Made by a program: the position numbers and the translations under genes. Under the pieces are notes generated by a model, which was not told the origin of the DNA, ran no database searches, and saw only the letters and a program-made list of their open reading frames with translations. Shown in pieces: positions 16,664-25,222 of a stretch of DNA of 64,000 nucleotides. The number at the start of each line of letters is the position of its first letter. The first letter of the stretch is position 1. The DNA lies in NCBI GenBank assembly GCA_034428395.1, contig DAOUHX010000031.1, positions 1-64,000 of the forward strand. Direction: 5' to 3'. Origin of the DNA: Bin5 sp034428395 (GTDB lineage: Bacteria; Chloroflexota; Anaerolineae; Caldilineales; Caldilineaceae).

Positions 16664-19222
16664 CTAGCGGACGCGACCCAGGACGCCCTGAACGGTCGTT
16701 CCGGCCGGCAGTTGGAGGTGGTAAGTTGCCGGCGACGCGGCGGGCGGCGGCGCGATGCGGACCGGCTCCGGCGCGGGGCTGCCTGCCGGCCAGAGGCGGT
16801 ATTTGCCGCCCGCCTCCGTTTCGAAGCGGAGGAGTTCGCCATTCAGTTCCCGATCTGGGCCTCCAACCTCGCGCAACGTGCAGGCCATTTCCCAGGGATT
16901 GCGAAGAGTGCAGACCTCGCCGCGCCGGGACTCGATCTCCACGGCCCTGACTTCGCCCTCGTGTATAGCTGAACTGACGACAAAGCCGCCGCGAGCGAGC
17001 AGGCGGAAAGAGGCGTCCCACTCCTCGGGCCAGGCCGGAAAGAGGCTGATAATCTCGGGCTGCCCCGGCCGGGGGGAGGCGGCCTGTAAGACGCCTTCCT
17101 GCAGCAGGAAACTGATGCAGCCCAGCGGTTCGATGGAATGGGCCTGGTTCTCGATATCTCCATGCCCCTCGAACAGGCTCCAGCCGTTTTCCAGCGCGCC
17201 GAAGGCGGCGTAATAGGAGGCCAGGATGGCAGGCAACTCGTGGCCGCGCCCGGCCCGGACCGCGGCGATGGGCGTGCGAATGGCGGTGTTGCAGGCGTCT
17301 CCACGCAGAATCGATCTCATGCGGGGGGCAAGGTCGAGCAGTTTCTGCACGATGGCGTCCGTGGCCGGCTGGCGAGTCTCCAGTGTCCAGTCTTCGAAGG
17401 GGAAGACGGGAGCCAGCCAGACATCTTCCGGGTTCTGCTGACCGTCTATGACACCGAGCCGGCCCGCGGCCCAGAGATCCTCGGCCAGTACGCCCCCGGT
17501 AAGCGCCTGCGCCTGCGGATCGGATCCCATCGGGTAGGGCGTCAGTTCGTCCAGCATTGTCTGCCACTCCCGCCGCAACTCTGCGTCGGTTTCGAGCATA
17601 CCAGCCACGGCAATCGCAATTGGGGCGGCACCGCGGATGGCCGCCAGGTCCCAGATGCCATCGTCCGCGCCCCAGAAGTCCTCATGCTGGTTCAGCTCAT
17701 GGAGGTGCAGGCTACCGTCTTCGCCGCGCACGGCCAGGCCGCGATAGAACTCGACGGTGTCGCGCAACAGCGGGTAGGCGGCGGTGTGGAGCCAGTCTAT
17801 ATCGCCGCTGTAGCGATAGCGCCACCAGGCCAGCAATGCAAGCTCGCAGGCGGTCGTGGCCAGGTGGCTGATCCAGCAGACGCGGGAGTCGGTACGCCCT
17901 TGAAGAGGGTAGAGCTGAGTTAGCAGGTGGTGCTCGTAGCGGCACAGCTCGCGCAAACGCGTGGACAGCGCCTCGGCGGGCCGGTGGCCCAGGAACACGG
18001 CACGGAACTCCTCTGCGAGCGCATCGGGTAGTTCAACCGGCCCGTCAAACGGCGTCGTCTCCGGATAGAAGGTGCCGGCGACGCCCCAGCGCTGGGCTGC
18101 GGCTATGCGGCACGAGTCCATCTGGCTGGCATACATGCGGAAGAAGGGATCGCACAGGTCGTCGGCATCGGCAGCCATCAGGGCGTAGTAGTGCATCTCC
18201 ATCGTCCAGACCCAGAACTGTGCGCCCCAGTTGCGGGTGTCGCCGTTGGTTGTGAAAATCGATCCATTCCACTTGGGGGGGAACGCCCCGCGCGAGCTGC
18301 TGGCCATGTAGTAGAGATGCAGCGTACGGACGCGTTCCATGAAATCGGCGAGGCCGTTCTCACTGTGCAGATGCAGGAAGGTGCGTTCCCAGAAGCCTGC
18401 CCACCAGCGTTGGTGTTTCGATCGCAAAGCCGGCAAGCCTTCCGCCAGGGCCGCATCGGTCTGTGCCAGCGCCTCTTTGCCGACGTCGTCTTCGCTCGAC
18501 CATGAGACGGCGGTTGAAAAGACCAGGGTGCGCTTGCCGGATGCGGCCGGCAGGACCAGCGAGCGCCGGCCGGTTGAGGAGGCGGCTGAATCGAACCTGG
18601 CACCGTCTGCGCCGGCACTGACCGCGGAGGCACAGTAGTGATCGGCCTCGGTGAACTGCTGGGTCAGGGTCAGACGGTCGCCGCTTTCTTCACCGGGACT
18701 CGAAGCGTGCTCGGAGAAGGCGTAGGCCGCGAGGTGATTGCGGGTACGCACCTCGGGCGCGCGCCACATCGACAGGGTCACGCGGACCGGTTGCGGTTCG
18801 GCCCGCGCGTCATCGACTTCCACGATAAGGGCATCTGTCGACTCCGTGCGCTCGCCGGCTGCCGCCACGAAGCAGCGCGCGAAAACGCCGTCGCCGCGGA
18901 CCGTACATTCTCCCTCGTAGAGCGAGAGGCGCTGGCTGAAGCCGGGCGCGCTGCCGGCGAAGGCCGTGCCGCCCACGTCCAGCGTCACCTGGGCGCAGGC
19001 GCTGCAGTGGTCGGCCGGGTCGGAATAGTCGCCGGCATGGTTCTTGTTCACCGAGAACAGGTCGCTGCGGTTGACCTGGAAGTGAATCGCGCCCGGCGTT
19101 GTCCACACCATCGTGCCCGTGCGTCCATTGCCAATCGGCTGGCCCTGCACCGGATGCTCAACCGGCCGCTCGTAAATGAGGTCTGCGCGTCCGATCAAGG
19201 CGCGGTAGTCGACATCAAACAT
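16664..19222 (-). CDS. Large GH95-like/DUF5703-type six-hairpin glycosidase
   Basis: 852 aa, no signal peptide seen. The N-terminal ~240 residues are a beta-rich domain (QPIGNGRTGTMVW, FQVNRSDLFSVNK) like that preceding the alpha/alpha barrel in GH95-like alpha-fucosidases and DUF5703 proteins. The middle is an (alpha/alpha)6 barrel (NWGAQFWVWTMEMHYY, ELNQHEDFWGADDG, WLAPVFPFEDWTLE). The C-terminal part is a beta-sandwich. The ATG at 19222 has GGAGGACC nearby and overlaps the upstream gene's end by 8 bp, so the two are probably translationally coupled. Likely removes fucosyl, rhamnosyl or related residues from oligosaccharides in the cytoplasm; the exact substrate is open. Confidence 0.75.
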   Translation of the reverse strand: MFDVDYRALIGRADLIYERPVEHPVQGQPIGNGRTGTMVWTTPGAIHFQVNRSDLFSVNKNHAGDYSDPADHCSACAQVTLDVGGTAFAGSAPGFSQRLSLYEGECTVRGDGVFARCFVAAAGERTESTDALIVEVDDARAEPQPVRVTLSMWRAPEVRTRNHLAAYAFSEHASSPGEESGDRLTLTQQFTEADHYCASAVSAGADGARFDSAASSTGRRSLVLPAASGKRTLVFSTAVSWSSEDDVGKEALAQTDAALAEGLPALRSKHQRWWAGFWERTFLHLHSENGLADFMERVRTLHLYYMASSSRGAFPPKWNGSIFTTNGDTRNWGAQFWVWTMEMHYYALMAADADDLCDPFFRMYASQMDSCRIAAAQRWGVAGTFYPETTPFDGPVELPDALAEEFRAVFLGHRPAEALSTRLRELCRYEHHLLTQLYPLQGRTDSRVCWISHLATTACELALLAWWRYRYSGDIDWLHTAAYPLLRDTVEFYRGLAVRGEDGSLHLHELNQHEDFWGADDGIWDLAAIRGAAPIAIAVAGMLETDAELRREWQTMLDELTPYPMGSDPQAQALTGGVLAEDLWAAGRLGVIDGQQNPEDVWLAPVFPFEDWTLETRQPATDAIVQKLLDLAPRMRSILRGDACNTAIRTPIAAVRAGRGHELPAILASYYAAFGALENGWSLFEGHGDIENQAHSIEPLGCISFLLQEGVLQAASPRPGQPEIISLFPAWPEEWDASFRLLARGGFVVSSAIHEGEVRAVEIESRRGEVCTLRNPWEMACTLREVGGPDRELNGELLRFETEAGGKYRLWPAGSPAPEPVRIAPPPAASPATYHLQLPAGTTVQGVLGRVR

Positions 19223-20780
19223 AGTCAGGGTCCTCCAGGGTGGGATAGAAGGGCAGAGGCCACTTGTTTGGATAGACTCCCGTAATCTCGTCGCCGCGCC
19301 AGGCGAATTGATAGCGGTCCCCGCGCGGCATCGTCTCAACGGTCCGGCGAACCGGCAGATCATAGTGCAAGGCGACCTCCTTGCCTACAAGCAGCATCTC
19401 TTTGGGAACACAGGCAAAAGGGCCGATCATATGCAGCGGGACCGGGCCCCCGTCCACCGTAATTCGCAGTGAACTGTGGGAGGCCCAGCCGGGCACACGC
19501 AGCAGGAGATTGTCCTCCACGCGGGGACGGACGGTGATTTTGGCGGCGTCTCTGTGCCTACTGCAGGTGATATCGAGATTGGAGTCAGCGTAGTCAAAGT
19601 GCAGGTAGACGAACAACCCCGCGGCCGTGCGCGCGCTGACATGACGATAGACGGCTGCCAGGGTATGGACAATCTCGGCCGTGCCGCTGGGATTGTAACC
19701 CTTGCCGGCATGGGGAAACCTGTTTGCGCCCCATCCCCCCAGTTGCCTGGCGGCAGACTCCCGGTCGGGGATGTCGGGCAGATCGGCTTCCGTGGTCTGG
19801 CCGGGGAAGAGGCGGGCCCGCACCAGCCGTTCTACGTCATCAAAGTACTCGGTATGGCCGGTATGGAGGGCAAGCCACAGCGCCAGCCGTGCGGCGGCGC
19901 CGGTCGACTCGGTGTTGGCGAGCGGATTGCCTGTTTCGTCCGGGAACCGGTTCTGGCCCAGATCATGGGCCACCCAGCCGCACTCGTTGACGAGGCCGGG
20001 TACTCCCTTGCGGTATGTGCGCAGCACGGCATCGGTATAGACGGACTGGTGTGTCAGCAGGCCGAACTGAAACAGTCCGCACATGGTGTAGAGGTAGGAC
20101 TGGCGGTCGCCCTGATTGGCCTCGTTCGCAATTGCTGCGGGAACAGCGCCGTCGGGGGTGGTTGCGTGGGCAAGGTGATGGCGCGCGAGCCGCTCGGCCA
20201 GGTCCAGAGCCAGCTGGTCGCCAGTCGTCCGGTAGTACCAGACCAGGGCCTCGATCGAGCGGCCGTGGGAGACGGTGAGGTCGGGCCCGTTGGCGTGGGT
20301 ATATACATCGTCGAGAGACTGGCCTTCGGCGACTTCGAAGTGTTTGGCATAGTCGAACTTGAGGACATCCCAGCTGTTATCCGGCGCCAGACAGCGGCGG
20401 ATGGTCTCAAGATAGCGGTGGCCTGCCTGCCGTGCCCAACGGCTATTCCTGAACTGAACCAGGGCGTTGAAGGTCAATATGCCCTCGCGAACCGTGTGCA
20501 ACTCGAAATTGGGAGGCTGCCAGTCCAGGCCGGGGGGTACAAAGAGGAGCCCGTCGGGATTGTCGCAGAGCCAGTGCAGGTTTTTGAGCATCGCCCCTTC
20601 CAGGTGGGCGGGGATGACGAATCCGGTCGCGTCTTCGAGGCGCAGGAGGGCGTCCCACAATCTGGCGAGGTCATGGGTGATGCACCAGCTGCCAGTGGGC
20701 AGGTAGTCTTGTTCCGGGTTGAGCCAGCGGAGTAGATGGCGGCCGCCCAGGTCCAGCGACTCTTTCAGTTGATCGGCCAT
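19215..20780 (-). CDS. Six-hairpin glycosidase-like protein (GH127/DUF1680-like fold)
   Basis: 521 aa. Helical repeats typical of an (alpha/alpha)6 barrel (THDLARLWDALLRLED, LTVSHGRSIEALVWYYRTTGD, ESTGAAARLALWLALHTG) followed by a C-terminal beta-sandwich (ITVRPRVEDNLLLRVPGWASHSS), the layout of GH127-like enzymes. The Cys cluster that binds zinc in true GH127 arabinofuranosidases is not evident, so I leave the specificity open. GGAGAACGGGAG precedes the ATG. It is the first gene of a two-gene operon with the GH95-like gene, pointing to combined breakdown of one glycan, possibly pectic given the neighbouring rhamnose mutarotase. Confidence 0.65.
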   Translation of the reverse strand: MADQLKESLDLGGRHLLRWLNPEQDYLPTGSWCITHDLARLWDALLRLEDATGFVIPAHLEGAMLKNLHWLCDNPDGLLFVPPGLDWQPPNFELHTVREGILTFNALVQFRNSRWARQAGHRYLETIRRCLAPDNSWDVLKFDYAKHFEVAEGQSLDDVYTHANGPDLTVSHGRSIEALVWYYRTTGDQLALDLAERLARHHLAHATTPDGAVPAAIANEANQGDRQSYLYTMCGLFQFGLLTHQSVYTDAVLRTYRKGVPGLVNECGWVAHDLGQNRFPDETGNPLANTESTGAAARLALWLALHTGHTEYFDDVERLVRARLFPGQTTEADLPDIPDRESAARQLGGWGANRFPHAGKGYNPSGTAEIVHTLAAVYRHVSARTAAGLFVYLHFDYADSNLDITCSRHRDAAKITVRPRVEDNLLLRVPGWASHSSLRITVDGGPVPLHMIGPFACVPKEMLLVGKEVALHYDLPVRRTVETMPRGDRYQFAWRGDEITGVYPNKWPLPFYPTLEDPDYV

Positions 20781-20809
20781 GCGAGCATCTCCCGTTCTCC
20801 TAGGCTTGA

Positions 20810-21237
20810 CTAACCTCGGGCAGTCATTGTCAACGATCCGCTGCGGGCCTCTTTTGACGAGTCGACATAGAAACTCGGCAAGGCTGGTACGTGCGTCACT
20901 GCGTCAGTATGGCGAAATCGATCGGTGTGTCAGTGGCGAACCGATCGATTACCAATTGCTCGGCCAGGGCTCCAGAATGGATGGCATAGATGCAGTCGTC
21001 ATCGCAGAATGAGTGATGGTAGAAGGTCGGCTGGATGGGCAGGGGAGTGAAGTGGCTGCCCGGGCCCCCGCCTGGCTTTTCGGGAAACGCCTTTGAGTAG
21101 TCCTTGGCAATCGGTTCAAACGCCTTCTGGCAGGTCTCCACTGCTTCGATGGGGAAATGCCTGCGCAGGACACAGAAGCCGTTCCGTCGAATCTTATGAG
21201 TGCAATCGGGAGACTTGACGTTTGCCAGTTTCGCCAC
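20810..21237 (-). pseudogene. Broken PhyH-family gene (frameshifted and truncated)
   Basis: A reverse frame from GTG 21237 gives 113 residues (RRNGFCVLRRHFPIEAVE, CIYAIHSGALAEQLV) that look like the start of a PhyH protein but stops at 20896, before the iron-binding HxD. In the next frame the sequence continues as FRHTDAV...PALPSFYVD with an HTD (HxD-like) motif and stops at 20810. The distal His and 2-oxoglutarate-binding part are absent. I read this as a frameshift plus 3' loss, perhaps linked to the neighbouring ATPase gene. It could alternatively be a short divergent protein. Confidence 0.5.
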
Positions 21238-21267
21238 CTACGGACAGAAGCAGGTCGAATCGCGCGG

Positions 21268-22794
21268 TCAGTCGACGAAAGTCGCCAATCTGAGTAGCAT
21301 GAAGGTCGAAAGAGGCATGCTTACTATGCGCGGATCATCAACCGTGCCTGATTCGTCCTGTGTAACCAACACACCAAAAGAAGCATTGTTAACCGATTTG
21401 TCCAAGAATGAACGGATTCCCAGTGTGTCGCTCAAAGGATTGATACGGCGCTGATACTTGATTTCAACCGGTATCCTTTGCGTACCGACGGTCAGGATGA
21501 AATCCACTTCACGATCCGTTCCGCGTTCAGGAAAGTGGGCGATGTCCAGGCCATGAATAGAAGAGGCGACCGAACCAAAGACGCTCTCGGCGATGTGACC
21601 GGCGAGCGTTGAAAGTTCAGGTCTATTGGCGAGTGCTTCGGGCGTCAAAGGGATTTGTTCCTGCAACCAGCTGGCGCGCAACCCGTGATCGACGAGACAT
21701 AGTTTGTGACTTCCTCTCTTCCTCTTCAGTCTGATTTCAAGAGGAGGAATCAGTCGGAGCAAGAGTGTGTCTCCAAGGAATCTGAGATAGTGGGTTACTC
21801 GTTGGCTACCAATGTTTGCGTCAAGCGTCAGGCGCACCTCCTCAGCGAGCGTTGAGACAGTGGGCGTTTGCCCTGCGTAGCGGCAAGCCAGGCGGAACAG
21901 TTCTTCAAGCAGGCGGGAATCCCTTTTGCGGCCGCGACTTCCAACCCGGAGGTCGTGTTGAATGACGCGCCTGATAACGGTCTCATTCAGCTGGTCCGCC
22001 AACAAGCCCCAGTCTACATCGCGCCGATTATGTACGATTGGATAACCGCCGCGCTCCGAAAAGTGTTGAAATGCCTCTAGCCGAAACTCTCTATTCGCTT
22101 GCCCGAATGCGCACAATTCCTGCCAGAAATTCTTTTCGATCAGTGAACTCAGCCCATTGTCCGGAAGGAAGGGACGCGGCGTATCCAACTCGCGTAACGC
22201 TCCGATTTCGGTCAGTGAAAGCACTCCGGCTTCGACGGTATTTACTCGCCCGGCCAGGCTGTCGCGGCCCATTTCGATTCTCAGCGCCGAACTCCCAGTT
22301 ACGACAACTTTCACAGCCGCGTTGTCCACAAGGGACTTGAGCTGTGCATCCCATCCATCCAGATTCTGAACTTCGTCAAAGAACAGATATGCTTTGCGTC
22401 CTTCATGTGCGAGAGCATTGAAACGGTCAGTTGCAATTTGGCGTTCAAACCAGTCAGAGATTGCGATTATTGGTTCTCTTATCCCCTTTAACGACTCCAG
22501 TTCGTCGAATTGGACTCTAAGGATGCTTGTGGGTGAAACGCCCTCCTCCAATAGATCGGTAATGATCTGAAACTGCGCGGTCGTCTTGCCTACTTGTCTG
22601 GGACCACGCACAATGACAATTGGGGCGATCTCGGCCTCCAAGCGGCGTCGAATCTGCGGTACCAAATGGCGACGCGTCCCTGGCTGAGGAGGCATCGGAT
22701 TCCCTTCCCACCAGGGATTCAAACGCCTCAAGTCAGCGGCCAAACGCATAGAGAGTCCGTTGTCGACAAATAAAGTTGCTTGTCGCTCCGTCAT
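21268..22794 (-). CDS. AAA_14/DUF4143 ATPase
   Basis: 508 aa. Walker A GPRQVGKTT near residue 65, Walker B YLFFDEVQ, sensor-like VVVTGSSA, then a C-terminal DUF4143 part with nuclease-fold-like residues DREVDFIL and PVEIKY. The family is widespread, often horizontally moved, and of unclear role (linked to stress, defence or addiction functions). GGAGGAATGG gives a strong ribosome site for the ATG. It sits alone beside a broken PhyH gene, consistent with insertion of accessory DNA. Function is not assigned. Confidence 0.88.
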   Translation of the reverse strand: MTERQATLFVDNGLSMRLAADLRRLNPWWEGNPMPPQPGTRRHLVPQIRRRLEAEIAPIVIVRGPRQVGKTTAQFQIITDLLEEGVSPTSILRVQFDELESLKGIREPIIAISDWFERQIATDRFNALAHEGRKAYLFFDEVQNLDGWDAQLKSLVDNAAVKVVVTGSSALRIEMGRDSLAGRVNTVEAGVLSLTEIGALRELDTPRPFLPDNGLSSLIEKNFWQELCAFGQANREFRLEAFQHFSERGGYPIVHNRRDVDWGLLADQLNETVIRRVIQHDLRVGSRGRKRDSRLLEELFRLACRYAGQTPTVSTLAEEVRLTLDANIGSQRVTHYLRFLGDTLLLRLIPPLEIRLKRKRGSHKLCLVDHGLRASWLQEQIPLTPEALANRPELSTLAGHIAESVFGSVASSIHGLDIAHFPERGTDREVDFILTVGTQRIPVEIKYQRRINPLSDTLGIRSFLDKSVNNASFGVLVTQDESGTVDDPRIVSMPLSTFMLLRLATFVD

Positions 22795-23067
22795 CCATTC
22801 CTCCGAATGGAAGAGCCGCAGCTGCTTCTAGACCGCGTCGACATTTATCGACTCCTGCCTACGCCGCGATCATGGCTTCCAAAGTCGAATACACAGTATA
22901 CACCATTGACCAGTTCGGTTTGCACGGAATCAAACTCCAACGCCCCCCCCCGTCAACGCCGTGAAGCGGGCCAAGCACAGAGGCAATTCGGGTCCGAGAA
23001 GGTGAGCGTGGATCCAGGGGGCGGTTTTTGTCCGACCGTCGAGCTGTCAAGTCCGGTACGGGGCGTG

Positions 23068-23973
23068 CTATCCCTTCACCGCGCCCAGCGTGAGGCCCCT
23101 GACGAAGTAACGTTGCACGAACGGGTAGACAAGCATGATCGGAATCGATCCGATCATCACCATCGCGGCGGCGAGGGCTTCCGGGGTGGCATCTTTCAGG
23201 TAGCTGGGGTCGGTCTTTCCGTGGAACTGCGCGCTCATCAGCGTCCCCTCAAGTCTTTGCTGCGTCACCTGGTTGTAGAGGTAACTTTGCAGCGGCCACT
23301 GCTCCTCAAATCGCAGGTAGATGATGCCGTCGAACCAGGAGTTCCAGTGTGTAACTGCCGCGAACAGCCCGACTGTCGCCATGGATGGCAGGGACAAGGG
23401 GAGGAAGATGTGAACGAGGATCTGGAAATGGTTTGCGCCGTCCATCAGAGCCGATTCCGACAGCTCTCTTGGAATCCCACGAAAGAAGTTGATGATGAGG
23501 ATGGCGAAGAAGATGTTCAAGGCCACCGGCAGGACAAGCACGGCGAAGTGATTGAGGAGACCCAGGCTCTTGTAGGCAAGGTAGGTTGGAATCAAGCCGC
23601 CTTGAAACAGCAGTCCAAAGACCAGCACAACCTTAAACACGGTACGCCCCGGGATATGCAGGTGGTCCTGCGACAACGGGTATGCGGTGAGTGCAATAAC
23701 GATCAGGTTGAGCGTTACACCGACGGTGACACGGGCGACCGAAACGCCAAATGCGCCGATGAATGTCTTTTCCCGCATCAGAAAGGTGTAGTTGTCGACA
23801 TTGATGCCCACCGGCAAGAGGTTGACCTGGTTGGTCCTTACCGCTTCGGCGCTGCTGAGCGACTTAGCAATCACAGCCACGAAGGGCAGAATACAGATGC
23901 ACACCAGCACAACTGTAACGATCCAGATGATAGAATTGGCGATAATATCGACGATGCGCCGTTCCTCAACCAT
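23068..23973 (-). CDS. ABC carbohydrate importer permease (CUT1, LplC/YtcP-like)
   Basis: 301 aa with about six membrane segments. The cytoplasmic EAA-type loop reads ESALMDGANHFQILVHIFLPLSLP, and the N-terminus (ILPFVAVIAKSLSSAEAV, LLPVGINVDNYTFLM) is of the LplC/YtcP type that pairs with large, Tat-like lipoprotein receptors. GGAGGGAAACC precedes the ATG. Last gene of the operon rbsK-like kinase, receptor, LplB-type, LplC-type permease. It forms the transmembrane channel with its neighbour. No ATPase follows. Confidence 0.92.
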   Translation of the reverse strand: MVEERRIVDIIANSIIWIVTVVLVCICILPFVAVIAKSLSSAEAVRTNQVNLLPVGINVDNYTFLMREKTFIGAFGVSVARVTVGVTLNLIVIALTAYPLSQDHLHIPGRTVFKVVLVFGLLFQGGLIPTYLAYKSLGLLNHFAVLVLPVALNIFFAILIINFFRGIPRELSESALMDGANHFQILVHIFLPLSLPSMATVGLFAAVTHWNSWFDGIIYLRFEEQWPLQSYLYNQVTQQRLEGTLMSAQFHGKTDPSYLKDATPEALAAAMVMIGSIPIMLVYPFVQRYFVRGLTLGAVKG

Positions 23974-24048
23974 CGGTTTCCCTCCGTGTGAAGCTGCCAG
24001 CCGGCCCCGGCAGCCGCGGGTCTTCGATCCTTCCAGAAGGCGTGAACG

Positions 24049-25023
24049 CTAGAAGATGCGGTAGTTTGCGTACTTGTCGGCCAGCCAGTAAGACAGCCAA
24101 ACGAGAATGAAGCCGACAATCGAGCGGAACATGCCCACGGCGGTGCCGAGGCTGAACTCACCTGTCAGCAGGCCGACCCGGTAGACATAGGTGTCAAGAA
24201 TGTCGCCGGTTGAGAATACGATTGGATTGATAAAGACCAGGATCTGCTCAAAGCCGGCGTTGAGGACATAACCAAGACTGAGACAGGCCAGAAGTGCGAT
24301 GATGGGAGCGATTCCGGGAATGCTAACGTGCCTGAGCCGGGCCCAGCGTCCTGCGCCATCGACCGCGGCAGCTTCATAAGTTTCGGGATTGATCCCGGCC
24401 AGCGCGGCCAGATAGATAACGGCCCCCCAACCGAACTCCTTCCAGGTTTCGAGGGCGATCATCGTATAGGGGAATAGCCTGGGGTCGCCCAGGAAACTAA
24501 TTGTGTTGAAGCCCAGTGCTTCGATTCCCCTGTTCACGATTCCCGACCGGTTCAGGATCTCGACCATCACACCGCCGATCAACACCCAGGACAGAAAGTG
24601 GGGCAGGGTGGTCGTCGTCTGCGCCACGCGTTTGAACAAGACGTGGCGAATCTCGTTTATCGTCAGTGCGAAAGTGAGGCCGGCGACCTGTCCCAGCACG
24701 ATCTTGCCCAGGGCGATGCCGAGGGTGTTGCGGATGACATTGAAGGCGTCGGGCCCTTCGAAGAACCTGCGAAAGTTGTCGAGGCCGACGAAGGGCGAGC
24801 CCATGACGCCCTTGAAGGCACTGTACTTCACAAAAGCAATCGAGAGGCCCCAAAGTGGGTACAGGTGGAAGAGGATGAGCAGGACCGCGGCCGGCGCCAG
24901 CATCAGGTAGATCATCCAATGCTGCCGCCAAACCGTGCGGAAGGGGGGCTTCTTTTCTTCGTATACCGCTGAGGGCGTCTTGGTGGAGGACGCAATTTCA
25001 GGGACAGAACTGCTTACAGCCAT
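24049..25023 (-). CDS. ABC carbohydrate importer permease (CUT1, LplB/YteP-like)
   Basis: 324 aa. A polar N-terminal tail of about 35 residues, then about six membrane segments (MIYLMLAPAAVLLILFHLYPLW first). EAA loop: YEAAAVDGAGRWARLRHVSIPGI (split across residues 225-247), which contacts the ATPase. It partners the LplC-type permease 75 bp downstream. It is separated from the receptor gene upstream by about 200 bp carrying a strong hairpin, which may lower its expression relative to the receptor. Confidence 0.92.
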   Translation of the reverse strand: MAVSSSVPEIASSTKTPSAVYEEKKPPFRTVWRQHWMIYLMLAPAAVLLILFHLYPLWGLSIAFVKYSAFKGVMGSPFVGLDNFRRFFEGPDAFNVIRNTLGIALGKIVLGQVAGLTFALTINEIRHVLFKRVAQTTTTLPHFLSWVLIGGVMVEILNRSGIVNRGIEALGFNTISFLGDPRLFPYTMIALETWKEFGWGAVIYLAALAGINPETYEAAAVDGAGRWARLRHVSIPGIAPIIALLACLSLGYVLNAGFEQILVFINPIVFSTGDILDTYVYRVGLLTGEFSLGTAVGMFRSIVGFILVWLSYWLADKYANYRIF

Positions 25024-25079
25024 CTCGTCTCACGCCTCTCAATTGCCTCCAGCGCGAAGCCAGAGGCCGATTTGGATAA

Positions 25080-25113
25080 GGGGAGGTGGATTGAGAAAAG
25101 AGTCCACCTCCCC
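25080..25113 (-). promoter_or_regulatory. Intercistronic 11-bp perfect stem-loop
   Basis: 25080-25090 (GGGGAGGTGGA) pairs perfectly with 25103-25113 around a 12-base loop. It lies between the receptor gene stop (25223) and the first permease start (25023) on their transcript. In many importer operons such a hairpin blocks 3' decay and lets the receptor be made in excess. No T-run of length follows, so partial attenuation is possible but not clear termination. Confidence 0.7.
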
Positions 25114-25222
25114 CGTTGCGGACAGGGTGCCAGCCAGGTCATTAGACAGCCCGAAGGCGGTCATCCCCTTGCGCGGCTGCGATCACCAGCCCGAAGCCGC
25201 GCTCACTGACCATTGCCGACGC

